DNA from: Erwinia rhapontici
GTDB lineage: Bacteria > Pseudomonadota > Gammaproteobacteria > Enterobacterales > Enterobacteriaceae
NCBI RefSeq assembly: GCF_012271765.1
Contig: NZ_VRKO01000012.1
Coordinates: 62,001-126,000, forward strand
Reading direction: 5' to 3'
Length of the DNA stretch: 64,000 bases
Positions within the stretch are counted from its first letter, which is position 1. Each line of letters begins with the position of its first letter. Below the pieces are notes generated by a model, which saw nothing but the letters and a program-made list of their open reading frames with translations, was not told the origin of the DNA and made no database searches. Below are positions 1-8,105 of this stretch, one piece after another. The translations under genes were made by a program, and so were the position numbers.

Positions 1-188
1 TTCCGGCCTGGATCGCGGTCGATCCGTCACTGCGTCATCAGATCGGCGGCTGGCACGATAACGTGGCCTGGGCGCTGATTATCCTTGCCTGCGCTCACGC
101 GCTGGTTGCTCTGTTCCACCACTATGTTCTGCGCGATGACGTGCTGCGCCGTATGCTGCCCGCGCGTCGTTCCTCATCATCCCAATAA
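1..188 (+). CDS. Cytochrome b561 family protein, C-terminal part
   Basis: The frame is open from the window edge to the TAA at 186-188, giving about 61 residues. It ends in a hydrophobic helix (WALIILACAHALVALFHHY) followed by an Arg-rich tail with the pattern LRDDVLRRMLPARR. This matches the last transmembrane helix and cytoplasmic tail of di-haem cytochrome b561 (CybB/YodB family), which passes electrons between quinol and periplasmic partners. The His pair near the helix end fits a haem-ligand helix, and the same tail pattern recurs in the complete paralogue at 36340-36879. The next gene starts 10 bp after the stop, so this gene probably heads or belongs to the TPR/sigma/anti-sigma operon. 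The 5' part lies outside the window. Confidence 0.8.
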   Translation, partial: PAWIAVDPSLRHQIGGWHDNVAWALIILACAHALVALFHHYVLRDDVLRRMLPARRSSSSQ

Positions 189-198
189 GGCTAACATC

Positions 199-723
199 AT
201 GAAAAAAATAACGATAATCCTGCCTGCACTGTTACTGACGTTGTATGCGCCCCTGGCTCTGTCCATGGGCGACAGCAGCAGTGAAAGCAAAACCCCGGAT
301 TGCCCGAAAGGCCAGGTGTATGACAGCGGCAGCAAGCAGTGTGTACCCGAGAAAACCAGCCGTCTCAGCGATGATGATAAAACCCGTTATGCTTATCATC
401 TGGCGAAAAAAGGGGAGTATCAGTCAGCACTTAACCTGCTGGATACCCTGAAAAATCCGGATACCCGCGAAGCCTGGAACTATCGCGGCTACGCCACACG
501 CAAATTAGGGCGCACAGATGAAGGGATCGGCTATTATCAACGCTCGGTGGCGCTGGATCCGCGCTATGCCAAAGTGCGTGAATACCTGGGTGAAGCCTGG
601 ATGATCAAAGGACGTCCCGATCTCGCCCGTGAGCAGCTTGCTACCATCAAGACCTTGTGCGGTGTGAACTGTGAAGAGTATCGGGATTTGCAGGCCGCGA
701 TTAACGGTCACCCTGAATCCTGA
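199..723 (+). CDS. Secreted small TPR-repeat protein
   Basis: The product has 174 residues. The start at ATG 199 is chosen because it gives a clean signal peptide (MKKITIILPALLLTLYAPLALS); a longer in-frame start at 85 would run through the cytochrome gene. After the signal peptide comes a low-complexity Ser-rich linker with a Cys pair (DCPKGQVYDSGSKQC). Roughly residues 60-150 form two to three tetratricopeptide-like helices (AWNYRGYATRKLGRTDEGIGYYQRS is typical). A second Cys pair (CGVNC) near the C-terminus suggests periplasmic disulfides. The gene lies 10 bp after the cytochrome b561 gene and 12 bp before an ECF sigma gene. It may be a periplasmic sensor or partner of the sigma/anti-sigma switch; that role is inference. 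I know no named family member. Confidence 0.8.
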   Translation: MKKITIILPALLLTLYAPLALSMGDSSSESKTPDCPKGQVYDSGSKQCVPEKTSRLSDDDKTRYAYHLAKKGEYQSALNLLDTLKNPDTREAWNYRGYATRKLGRTDEGIGYYQRSVALDPRYAKVREYLGEAWMIKGRPDLAREQLATIKTLCGVNCEEYRDLQAAINGHPES

Positions 724-735
724 TGATGAATCCGT

Positions 736-1263
736 GTGGAGGGTAGAAAAATCACCCGTAGTGAAGTCCGAAACCATCTGGCTGCCCATCTTGAACGCTT
801 ATGGCGTTACGGGATGGTGCTGTCACGTAATCGTGATGTGGCCGAAGAGCTGGTACAAACCACCTGTGTACGGGCGCTGGAACGCAGCGCCCAGTTTACG
901 CCGGGAACACGCATCGACCGCTGGCTGTTCACCTTGTTGCACTCGGTGTGGATCAACGATCTGCGTGCCAGGCGCGTGCGGCTCGGGCAGGGATTTGTCG
1001 ACAGTGAGGATCTGCACGCAGCGGATACCTGGTCGCACGAAGAGGACCGTATGCAGTATCAGCAAGTGATGCAGCGCGTGGAAAGGCTGCCGGAGGCTCA
1101 ACGTAATGCGGTGTTTCTGGTGTATGTAGAAGGGTTTACCTATCAGGAAGCTGCTGACACGCTGTGCGTGCCGATCGGCACCATCATGAGCCGTCTGGCA
1201 GCGGCAAGAGCCACGTTGTCCCGTGCGACAACTTCAGCGCCTGCACAGGAGAAACGCCGGTGA
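736..1263 (+). CDS. ECF-type RNA polymerase sigma factor
   Basis: This is a 175-residue sigma-70 family protein of the extracytoplasmic-function group, with only regions 2 and 4. Region 2 is at about residues 18-75 (the segment ending RIDRWLFTLLHSVWINDLRARR, with the aromatic/basic -10 recognition helix). Region 4 is at about 110-165 (LPEAQRNAVFLVYVEGFTYQEAA, then the helix-turn-helix IGTIMSRLAAARATL). The only sensible start is GTG 736; the nearby ATGs are out of frame and the next in-frame ATG (814) would remove part of region 2. The stop codon overlaps the start of the anti-sigma gene by 4 bp, so the two are translationally coupled as in known sigma/anti-sigma pairs. The promoter it recognises is not visible here and may lie upstream of the window if the operon is autoregulated. 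Confidence 0.9.
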   Translation: MEGRKITRSEVRNHLAAHLERLWRYGMVLSRNRDVAEELVQTTCVRALERSAQFTPGTRIDRWLFTLLHSVWINDLRARRVRLGQGFVDSEDLHAADTWSHEEDRMQYQQVMQRVERLPEAQRNAVFLVYVEGFTYQEAADTLCVPIGTIMSRLAAARATLSRATTSAPAQEKRR

Positions 1264-2066
1264 ACAGAGAACGTTTTTGTCCCCCTTACAGCGATGAGGC
1301 GATAGTCGCGTGGCTGGACGCAGAAATGGATGCGGAAGAGGCTCAGGCCTTTGAGCAACAGTTAAAGCGCGATCAACCGCTGGCGGCCCGCACCGCCGAA
1401 CTGATGAAAAGCAACCAGCCGTTTGCCGAGGCTTTCGACCCCCTGCTGGAGGCCGCACCCAGCGCACGCCTGCACGCAAACCTGGAGCGTCTGCTGGCGC
1501 AAACCCCGGCAACGGCGCCCGTGGTCCGCGCTCAGGTCAGCCGCCGTGCGCTGATTGCTGCGTCACTGAGTTTCCTGGTGATCGGTTCCGGCTTCGGTTA
1601 CTTCGTGCGCCCGGATAATCGCTCGCGCCGCGATAGCGAGAAAATCCGCGATCTGGAATCGCAGTATATGTCGCTCTACAGTCCGGAAACGTTGGTGGAT
1701 GTGGACAGCACCGCAGCGGTGATCGACCGCTCACTGGCCAGAACGGCACAGACGATGGGCCTGCACCTGAACGCGCAACAGCTCATGCTGCAGGACGCTG
1801 AGTTAAAAAGCGTGCGCCTGCTGCGCTATGACGATACCCGCATTGTGCAGATTGCCTGGGAGCACAGTGCGTATGGCCCGATGGCGCTGTGTGTTTCCCG
1901 CGAGGATCATAACAGTGCCACCCCGGTGCTGGGCGAACAGCGCCACGGCATGAATCTGGCCTGGTGGCACGCGGGAGGTTACCAGTACGTGTTGATTGGG
2001 CGAAGCCCGGCACCGTGGCTACAGCAGAGCGCCGGGTTGCTGCGTCAGGGACTGATGCCGACGTGA
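1260..2066 (+). CDS. Membrane-anchored anti-sigma factor
   Basis: The product has 268 residues from GTG 1260, which overlaps the sigma stop codon (GTGA) and has an AGGAG ribosome site 8 bp upstream. The N-terminal ~80 residues start with the pattern DEAIVAWLDAEMDAEEAQAFE, typical of the helical zinc-finger-like anti-sigma domain (no Cys-zinc motif is seen). One transmembrane helix follows at about residues 95-112 (ALIAASLSFLVIGSGFGYFV). The remaining ~150 residues are predicted periplasmic and carry no motif I can name. The layout matches FecR/RseA/RsrA-like membrane anti-sigma factors that hold the ECF sigma at the membrane until a signal arrives. The signal is unknown; the neighbouring cytochrome b561 and Cys-bearing TPR protein suggest a redox or envelope cue, which is inference. 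Confidence 0.85.
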   Translation: MNRERFCPPYSDEAIVAWLDAEMDAEEAQAFEQQLKRDQPLAARTAELMKSNQPFAEAFDPLLEAAPSARLHANLERLLAQTPATAPVVRAQVSRRALIAASLSFLVIGSGFGYFVRPDNRSRRDSEKIRDLESQYMSLYSPETLVDVDSTAAVIDRSLARTAQTMGLHLNAQQLMLQDAELKSVRLLRYDDTRIVQIAWEHSAYGPMALCVSREDHNSATPVLGEQRHGMNLAWWHAGGYQYVLIGRSPAPWLQQSAGLLRQGLMPT

Positions 2067-2167
2067 TGACCACAGGCTTTGCCGACAGGGCGAAAATATC
2101 CTTGTTTTCACTCTGATGTTTATGACAGGGTGAACACCGGACATGTCACCCTTTCAGGAGCCACCGC

Positions 2168-2563
2168 ATGAGTTCACATCCTCTTCGCCAGATCATCGAA
2201 GCCTGCGACCGCGCGATCACCGCCCGTGATTTTGACCAGTTGATGACGTGGTATGCGCCCGATGCCGCACTGGTGATTAAGCCGGGCATGATTGCCCGCG
2301 GCCACGATGAGATCCGCCGGGCGTTTATCGCCATCTCTGACCATTTTCAGGGGCAGCTGCGGGTTGAGCAGGGAACGATGCAGGTAATTGAAGGGGCGGG
2401 CGATGCGCTGGTGCTGATGGAAACGGTGCTGCATTACCCGGATGGCGCGGGCGAGACCCTAACCGTCACCCGGCGCGCCACCTATGTATTCAGGCAGGAG
2501 CCTGATGGCCGCTGGCTCTGCACCGTTGATAACTCCTACGGTACCGACCTGCTGGATGCCTGA
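2168..2563 (+). CDS. SnoaL-like/DUF4440 family protein
   Basis: This small soluble protein of 131 residues has the alpha+beta cone fold of the NTF2-like superfamily (SnoaL/DUF4440/YybH type). An N-terminal helix (LRQIIEACDRAITARDFDQLMTWY) is followed by the signature PDAALVIKPG...ARGHDEIRRAF, and then a curved sheet ending in RRATYVFRQEPDGRWLCTVDNSYG. Family members serve as isomerases, hydrolases or ligand-binding proteins, so the reaction cannot be assigned. The ATG has CAGGAG eight bases upstream. The gene stands alone between the anti-sigma gene and the convergent activator gene, whose stop is only 10 bp away. Confidence 0.8.
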   Translation: MSSHPLRQIIEACDRAITARDFDQLMTWYAPDAALVIKPGMIARGHDEIRRAFIAISDHFQGQLRVEQGTMQVIEGAGDALVLMETVLHYPDGAGETLTVTRRATYVFRQEPDGRWLCTVDNSYGTDLLDA

Positions 2564-2573
2564 TATCGGCCCA

Positions 2574-4349
2574 TTATTTGCGCGCAGCACGGCGATACAG
2601 CGTGCTGCGTGCCACGCCCAGCGCTTCTGCCGTTTTGCTCACATTGCCGTTGAAGCGTTGCAGAGTGGCGGCGATCAGTTGTTCATCATGCTGTTGCAGT
2701 GCAGGCAGCGGTTCACTCACCGCCAGTTGATACTCCGCAGGCAGGCTGTCGCAATCCAGCACGTCGTTATCATCGGCGAGCGCCAGCAGCACTTTCAGTA
2801 CGCTGCGTAACTGGCGCACGTTACCCGGCCACGGATGTTGCGCCAGGGTATCCCGCAGCAGCGGCGTCATCTCAATACCACGCTGCTCACCGCCCAGTTC
2901 CTGCCAGAGCTGGCGAATAAAAGCAGGCAGTTCTGCCCAGTCGCGCAACGGTGGCAGCGTCAGAGAGAACTCCTGCAAGCGATAAAGCAGATCCTCACGG
3001 AACGCACCCTCAGCCACTAACTGTGGCAGATTACGGTGGGTCGCGCAGATCACCGCAAAACTCACCGGCCAGCTGCGGCTGGAGCCGAGCGGGGCCACTT
3101 CTTTCTCCTGCAACACGCGCAGCAGACGGGTTTGCAGCGCCAGCGGCATATCGCCAATTTCATCAAGGAACAGCACGCCGCCGTCAGCTTCACGAATTTT
3201 CCCGATATAGCCATTCTTACTGGCCCCGGTAAAGGCACCGGGCTGATAGCCAAACAGCTCTGATTCGATCAGTGACTCCGGGATGGCCGCGCAGTTGATC
3301 GCCACAAACTTCCCCTGATGCCAGCGGCTCTGCTGATGCAGCGCCCGGCTGACATATTCTTTACCGCTGCCGGTTTCTCCATGCAGGCACAGCGACACCC
3401 CCGCATTGATCAGCCGCACCATCTTCTCGCCGCCATCACGCAGCGAGAACGGCAGAGTAGAGGAGGTGATGGCGGTCGAGGCAAAGTGTGTGCGGGCCGG
3501 GGCACGCAGTCGGAAAAAATAGTGCTGCTGGCTGCGGGTGGTGAGCGGCTGTGGCACCTGATTTGCCTGCTGTTCGAGCTGTGGGAACAGCTGCTGGAAG
3601 GTCAGGCAACCCAACTGTTCCGCTCCCAGTTCCAGTTCACGCATCGCCACGCGGTTGGCGGCCATCAGAATATTGTCAGAGAACACCAGCAGCAACTCTT
3701 CCACACGGTCAATGCCCTGAACCTGGCGGTGCAGACTCATCATCCACTGATCGGGGTGCAGGCTCTGCTTGATCCACAGATATTCAATGTGCTTCGCGGC
3801 GTCTTTGATCCAGGCCAGGGTATGCGGATGCGCAAAGTGTGCCGGGCCGGAGATATCCAGCACCCCGGCAATCTGTCCACCAGGGCTTTGCAGCGGGATC
3901 GCCGCGCAATACAGCCCCTGGTTGCTGGTGAGAAAATGCTGCTGGCCGTCGATTTCACAGCAGTCATCAATCGCCAGAGCGGTGCCGATGGCATTGGTGC
4001 CGCGCCCGCACTCACTCCAGAGATTGCCCGGTGCCAGCGCAAAGCGTTCCGCTTTTTGCAGCGCCTGCATATCACCAAAGGTGTTCAGCACCAGCCCGCT
4101 GGCATCCGACAGGATCACCACGGCCTGTTTCTCGGCAATTTTCTCGGCTAATGCCCGGATGGCAGGCTGGGCAAACTGTTGCAGCGTGGCGTGGTGGGCG
4201 AGAGCATCGGCCAGTTCTGCCTGGCGAATGCGGGGAAAGTCGTCGGACAGGCGATCCAGACCGTAAAGCTGGCTGCGAAACCAGGAGTCACTCAGCACTG
4301 GGTTTGGCGCAAACGGTGGCGTACTGACGGCTGACGAATTTCCCTGCAT
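2574..4349 (-). CDS. AcoR-type sigma-54-dependent transcriptional activator
   Basis: The product has 591 residues. The N-terminal ~280 residues resemble the GAF-type sensor region of AcoR/DhaR activators (SDSWFRSQLYGL near the start; ECGRGTNAIGTALA is typical). A AAA+ domain follows with Walker A (GETGSGKEY), the sigma-54-contacting GAFTGA loop (YQPGAFTGASKNG) and Walker B (GVLFLDEIGD). A Fis-type helix-turn-helix ends the protein (GNVSKTAEALGVARSTLYRR). The start at 4349 is preferred because GAGG lies 6-7 bp upstream; in-frame ATGs at 4361 and 4394 are alternatives. The gene is divergent from the aldehyde/alcohol dehydrogenase genes, which have a sigma-54 promoter, so it is very probably their activator. 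The ligand may be an aldehyde, alcohol or acetoin-like molecule. Confidence 0.92.
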   Translation of the reverse strand: MQGNSSAVSTPPFAPNPVLSDSWFRSQLYGLDRLSDDFPRIRQAELADALAHHATLQQFAQPAIRALAEKIAEKQAVVILSDASGLVLNTFGDMQALQKAERFALAPGNLWSECGRGTNAIGTALAIDDCCEIDGQQHFLTSNQGLYCAAIPLQSPGGQIAGVLDISGPAHFAHPHTLAWIKDAAKHIEYLWIKQSLHPDQWMMSLHRQVQGIDRVEELLLVFSDNILMAANRVAMRELELGAEQLGCLTFQQLFPQLEQQANQVPQPLTTRSQQHYFFRLRAPARTHFASTAITSSTLPFSLRDGGEKMVRLINAGVSLCLHGETGSGKEYVSRALHQQSRWHQGKFVAINCAAIPESLIESELFGYQPGAFTGASKNGYIGKIREADGGVLFLDEIGDMPLALQTRLLRVLQEKEVAPLGSSRSWPVSFAVICATHRNLPQLVAEGAFREDLLYRLQEFSLTLPPLRDWAELPAFIRQLWQELGGEQRGIEMTPLLRDTLAQHPWPGNVRQLRSVLKVLLALADDNDVLDCDSLPAEYQLAVSEPLPALQQHDEQLIAATLQRFNGNVSKTAEALGVARSTLYRRAARK

Positions 4350-4406
4350 TGATAACCTCATGCCCTGGTGAAAGTGTTGCAATATTGTAGCCATCTGGTT
4401 TTTTCG

Positions 4407-4425
4407 GTGTTGCGATTTGCAACAC
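4407..4425. promoter_or_regulatory. Candidate upstream activator site (perfect palindrome)
   Basis: GTGTTGC-GATTT-GCAACAC is a perfect 7+5+7 inverted repeat between the activator gene and the aldehyde dehydrogenase gene, about 104 bp upstream of the sigma-54 -24 element. A further TGTTGC half-site lies at 4375-4380. Position and symmetry fit an enhancer-type binding site for the AcoR-like regulator. No binding data can be seen. Confidence 0.6.
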
Positions 4426-4528
4426 AGATGCGAAAAGTTTCCATTATGGCTTGCGATAGCGGCGGTCACTCACTTCGTATTACTCTGATAATCATCATTA
4501 TTTTTACAATTCCACTAAGGTAAAAAAT

Positions 4529-4544
4529 TGGCACGGGGTGTGCA
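4529..4544 (+). promoter_or_regulatory. Sigma-54 (RpoN) promoter of the aldehyde dehydrogenase gene
   Basis: TGGCACGGGGTGTGCA matches the -24/-12 consensus TGGCACG-N4-TTGCA with one mismatch in the -12 element. It sits 91 bp upstream of the ATG at 4636 and downstream of the palindrome at 4407-4425. This is the expected architecture for a gene driven by the divergent sigma-54 activator. Confidence 0.8.
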
Positions 4545-4635
4545 ATGGGAAAGAGGCAATCGTAACAACGTCCGGGACAGGATCGCGCTGCGGTTGTTTA
4601 TCTCTCAAAGACCTACCCTACAAGAGGATTTTGCG

Positions 4636-6156
4636 ATGCGTTATTCCCATCCTGGTACACCCGGTGCTTTAGTGTCTTTCAAAGCGGCCTATGGCAACTT
4701 TATTGATGGCAAATTCGTCGAACCGCAAAGCGGTCAGTATTTTATGAACACCTCTCCGGTGAACGGCAGCGACATTGCGCAGTTCCCGCGTTCTGATGCC
4801 CGTGATATCGAGGCGGCGTTAGATGCCGCCCACCGTGCGGCCGACGCCTGGGGAAAAACCAGCGTGCAGTATCGTTCTAATCTGCTGTTGCAGCTGGCCG
4901 ATCGTATAGAAGCCAATCTGGAATACCTTGCCGTGGCAGAAAGCTGGGATAACGGTAAGCCAATCCGCGAAACGCTGAATGCCGACCTGCCGCTGGCGGT
5001 TGACCATTTTCGTTACTTTGCCGGGTGCCTGCGTGCCCAGGAAGGGAGCGCCAACGAAATCGATGAAAAAACCGTGGCCTACCATTTCCATGAACCGCTG
5101 GGCGTGGTCGGGCAGATTATCCCGTGGAACTTCCCGCTGCTGATGGCCGCCTGGAAACTGGCCCCGGCGCTGGCAGCCGGAAACTGTGTGGTGCTGAAAC
5201 CCGCAGAGCAAACCCCACTGGGTATCACGCTGTTGCTGGAACTGGCAGGCGACCTCTTCCCGGCGGGCGTGCTCAACGTGGTGCAGGGCTTTGGCCGTGA
5301 AGCGGGCGAAGCCCTGGCAACCAGCAAGCGCATTGCCAAAATCGCCTTTACCGGCTCCACACCGGTTGGCCGTCATATCATGGCCTGCGCGGCAGAAAAC
5401 ATTATTCCCTGCACCGTCGAGCTGGGCGGCAAGTCACCGAATATCTACTTCGCCGATGTGATGAACGGCGAGCCGGAGTTTATCGACAAGGCGGTAGAGG
5501 GGCTGGTTCTGGGCTTCTTCAACCAGGGCGAGGTCTGCACCTGTCCGTCACGCGCACTGATCCACGAATCAATCTATGCGCCGTTTATGGAAAAAGTGAT
5601 GGCGAAAGTGGCGACCATCCGTCGTGGCGATCCGCTGGACACCGACACCATGATTGGCGCACAGGCATCACGCCAGCAGTTCGACAAAATCCTCTCGTAT
5701 ATTGATATCGCGCGCCTGGAAGGCGGAAAAATCCTGACCGGCGGCGAACGTGCCAGCATCAGCAAAGAGCTGGATAACGGCTACTACATTCAGCCAACGC
5801 TCATCCAGGGCGACAATCAGATGCGCTGCTTCCAGGAAGAGATCTTTGGCCCGGTGATCGGGGTCACTACCTTTAAAGATGAAGCCGAAGCGCTGTCCAT
5901 CGCCAATGAAACCCAGTTCGGGTTGGGCGCAGGTATCTGGACGCGTGACACCAATCTGGCGTATCGCATGGGCCGCAGCATCAAGGCCGGGCGCGTATGG
6001 ACTAACTGCTATCACATCTACCCGGCACATGCGGCCTTTGGGGGATACAAACAGTCCGGCGTGGGCCGTGAAACGCACAAGATGGCGTTGAATGCCTATC
6101 AGCAAACCAAAAATCTGCTGGTCAGTTATGACACAGCACCGTTAGGGCTGTTTTAA
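4636..6156 (+). CDS. NAD-dependent aldehyde dehydrogenase (ExaC/AcoD/AldB type)
   Basis: This 506-residue ALDH-superfamily enzyme oxidises aldehydes such as acetaldehyde to acids. Visible motifs are the cofactor loop FTGSTPVG, the general base Glu at about residue 262 in ELGGKSPN, and the nucleophile Cys at about 301 in [11 protein letters not shown]. The C-terminal segment [15 protein letters not shown] is typical. The start at 4636 has an AGAGGA ribosome site 9-10 bp upstream; an in-frame TTG at 4528 would place the coding sequence across the promoter and is rejected. The length fits the ExaC/AcoD/AldB subfamily. The alcohol dehydrogenase starts 26 bp downstream, so alcohol to aldehyde to acid is probably carried out by one operon. 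Confidence 0.93.
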   Translation: MRYSHPGTPGALVSFKAAYGNFIDGKFVEPQSGQYFMNTSPVNGSDIAQFPRSDARDIEAALDAAHRAADAWGKTSVQYRSNLLLQLADRIEANLEYLAVAESWDNGKPIRETLNADLPLAVDHFRYFAGCLRAQEGSANEIDEKTVAYHFHEPLGVVGQIIPWNFPLLMAAWKLAPALAAGNCVVLKPAEQTPLGITLLLELAGDLFPAGVLNVVQGFGREAGEALATSKRIAKIAFTGSTPVGRHIMACAAENIIPCTVELGGKSPNIYFADVMNGEPEFIDKAVEGLVLGFFNQGEVCTCPSRALIHESIYAPFMEKVMAKVATIRRGDPLDTDTMIGAQASRQQFDKILSYIDIARLEGGKILTGGERASISKELDNGYYIQPTLIQGDNQMRCFQEEIFGPVIGVTTFKDEAEALSIANETQFGLGAGIWTRDTNLAYRMGRSIKAGRVWTNCYHIYPAHAAFGGYKQSGVGRETHKMALNAYQQTKNLLVSYDTAPLGLF

Positions 6157-6182
6157 GCCTGTTTTCTTTCGAGGATTGAATA

Positions 6183-7208
6183 ATGAAAACGATGAAAGCC
6201 GCAGTAGTGAAAGCCTTTGGTGAACCGCTGGTGATTGAGCAGGTGCCGATCCCTGAAGTCGGACCGGGCCAGCTGCTGGTGAAAGTGGTGGCTACCGGTG
6301 TCTGTCATACTGACTTGCATGCTGCCGAAGGTGACTGGCCGGTGAAACCTCAGCCGCCATTTATTCCGGGCCATGAAGGCGCAGGTTATGTCGTCGCGGT
6401 AGGTGAAGGCGTAAAGCATATAAAGGAAGGGGATCGCGTGGGCGTCCCCTGGCTGTACTCTGCCTGTGGCCACTGCGAACACTGTCTGGACAGCTGGGAA
6501 ACCCTGTGCCATTCGCAGCAAAACGCCGGTTATTCGGTTAACGGTAGCTTTGCCGAATACTGTCTGGCCGACGCTAACTACGTTGGCATCCTGCCGGATA
6601 ACGTTGATTACAATGAAATCGCGCCAATCCTCTGTGCTGGTGTTACCGTGTACAAAGGTCTGAAAATGACCGAAGCCAAAGCGGGTGACTGGGTGGTCAT
6701 TTCCGGTATTGGTGGGTTGGGCCATATGGCGGTGCAGTACGCCGTAGCGATGGGCTTTAACGTGGCCGCCGTGGATGTCGACGACGAAAAACTGGCCTTC
6801 GCCAAACGTCTCGGCGCCACTGTCACAGCAAACGCCCGTAACGTTGACCCGGCAAAAGTGTTTAAAGACACGTTCGGCGGCGCACATGCGGTGCTGGTGA
6901 CGGCAGTATCACCCAAAGCCTTTGAACAGGCGATTGGTACGATGCGTCGCGGCGGCACCATGGTACTGAACGGTCTGCCACCGGGTAAATTTGACCTGTC
7001 GATCTTCGATATGGTGCTGGACGGCATTACCGTGCGCGGTTCGATCGTGGGGACGCGTAAAGACCTGCAGGAAGCGCTCGACTTTGCGGGTCGCCACAAG
7101 GTAGCGGCGAATATTTCGGTTGAGCCGCTGGCCAATATCAATGATATCTTTGCCCGCATGCATGCCGGGAAAATTGAAGGCCGCATCGTGGTCGATCTGG
7201 CCCTGTAA
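6183..7208 (+). CDS. adhP: Zinc-dependent alcohol dehydrogenase, AdhP type
   Basis: This 341-residue enzyme of the medium-chain dehydrogenase family resembles E. coli AdhP and interconverts alcohols (ethanol, propanol) and aldehydes. Catalytic zinc ligands are seen in [17 protein letters not shown] and [12 protein letters not shown]. The four structural-zinc cysteines are in the segment [15 protein letters not shown]. The Rossmann motif is GIGGLGHMA at about residue 170. The start codon has GAGGA seven bases upstream; a second Met at codon 4 is closer to the E. coli start and equally possible. It forms a two-gene unit with the aldehyde dehydrogenase under the sigma-54 promoter at 4529-4544. 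The E. coli gene also lies in the terminus half of the chromosome. Confidence 0.92.
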   Translation: MKTMKAAVVKAFGEPLVIEQVPIPEVGPGQLLVKVVATGVCHTDLHAAEGDWPVKPQPPFIPGHEGAGYVVAVGEGVKHIKEGDRVGVPWLYSACGHCEHCLDSWETLCHSQQNAGYSVNGSFAEYCLADANYVGILPDNVDYNEIAPILCAGVTVYKGLKMTEAKAGDWVVISGIGGLGHMAVQYAVAMGFNVAAVDVDDEKLAFAKRLGATVTANARNVDPAKVFKDTFGGAHAVLVTAVSPKAFEQAIGTMRRGGTMVLNGLPPGKFDLSIFDMVLDGITVRGSIVGTRKDLQEALDFAGRHKVAANISVEPLANINDIFARMHAGKIEGRIVVDLAL

Positions 7209-7253
7209 TGTCTGTCTGACGACGGCAACACCGGATTAATCCGGGTTTCACAG

Positions 7254-7279
7254 CAGGCATAGCTTCAGCGCTATGCCTG
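7254..7279 (+). terminator. Hairpin after adhP
   Basis: CAGGCATAGC and GCTATGCCTG form a perfect 10-bp stem with a 6-base loop 45 bp after the adhP stop. No clear T-tract follows, so it is either a weak terminator or an mRNA-stabilising hairpin. Confidence 0.5.
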
Positions 7280-7342
7280 TTCGCAAAATGTAAAGTATCA
7301 GTGATATCATCTGCCAGGTGTTCACTTATTAAAAGCCCGCAT

Positions 7343-8104
7343 ATGATCCTGACCCCGCAGAACATTGACTCTCTTAATACCATTTCACACTGGCTTGCCG
7401 TTAATGATGTCAACGGCGAACAGGAGCTGCACGCTGATGTGGCTATTCTGGCTGGCCATGCCGTGCTGCCGGGGCTGATCGGGGCCTTTACCCGGCTGGC
7501 TGACACCTCAATTCCTTTGTTGCTGAGCGGCGGCACGGGTCACTCCACTGAACTGCTGAAAACCGCATTGAACACAGTGCAGGTCAACAGCGCTGCGTCG
7601 AGCGAAGCACAGTTACTGGCCGACGCAGCCGTGCAACTCTCCGGCATCAAGGCAGATCGGCTGATCATTGAAGATCAATCACGTCACTGCGGGGAGAATG
7701 CTGCCTTCAGCCGTCGAAATCTGCTGGCGCGAGAGATGCCGGCACAGCGTATCATTCTGATTCAGGACCCGCTGATGCAGCGCAGAACCACCGAAACCTT
7801 CCATCATGAGTGGCAGCGCCAGGGGCAACAGGTCGATTTCATCAGCTGGCCGGTGTTCGTGCCGCAGCTGGTGTTACAGGACGACCAGCCGGTCATCACC
7901 GGGGCGGCATCGCAACAGGGATTGTGGGCACTGGACCGCTATGTTTCGATGGTGCTGGGAGAAGTGCGGCGGCTGCGTGATGACAAAGAGGGCTATGGTC
8001 CCCTGGGCCTCGGGTTTATCGGCCATGTGGATGTGCCTCACGCAGTGGAACATGCCTGGCAGCGGCTGATGGCCGAACCTGAACTGGCGGCGCTGGTGCG
8101 CTGA
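7343..8104 (+). CDS. ydcF: YdcF family DUF218 protein
   Basis: The product is a 253-residue orthologue of E. coli YdcF. Recognisable landmarks are an N-terminal SLNTISHWLA segment, the nucleotide-like loop LLLSGGTGHSTELL, the acidic motif IIEDQSRHCGENAAFSR, and the pattern IQDPLMQRRTTETF. The family binds S-adenosylmethionine in vitro but its cellular role is not settled. ATG 7343 is chosen because the coding match to YdcF begins here. The LysR gene starts 1 bp after its stop, so the two are probably co-transcribed. Confidence 0.88.
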   Translation: MILTPQNIDSLNTISHWLAVNDVNGEQELHADVAILAGHAVLPGLIGAFTRLADTSIPLLLSGGTGHSTELLKTALNTVQVNSAASSEAQLLADAAVQLSGIKADRLIIEDQSRHCGENAAFSRRNLLAREMPAQRIILIQDPLMQRRTTETFHHEWQRQGQQVDFISWPVFVPQLVLQDDQPVITGAASQQGLWALDRYVSMVLGEVRRLRDDKEGYGPLGLGFIGHVDVPHAVEHAWQRLMAEPELAALVR

Positions 8105-8105
8105 A

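Noticed and set aside
3318..4151. 277-residue open frame antisense to the sigma-54 activator gene
   Set aside because: It mirrors the activator's coding frame, has no ribosome site and no recognisable family.
4528..4635. N-terminal extension of the aldehyde dehydrogenase from TTG 4528
   Set aside because: It overlaps the -24/-12 promoter and does not match the family; the ATG at 4636 has a ribosome site.
6153..6887. 244-residue frame antisense to adhP
   Set aside because: The plus-strand adhP has all catalytic motifs; this frame is its shadow.
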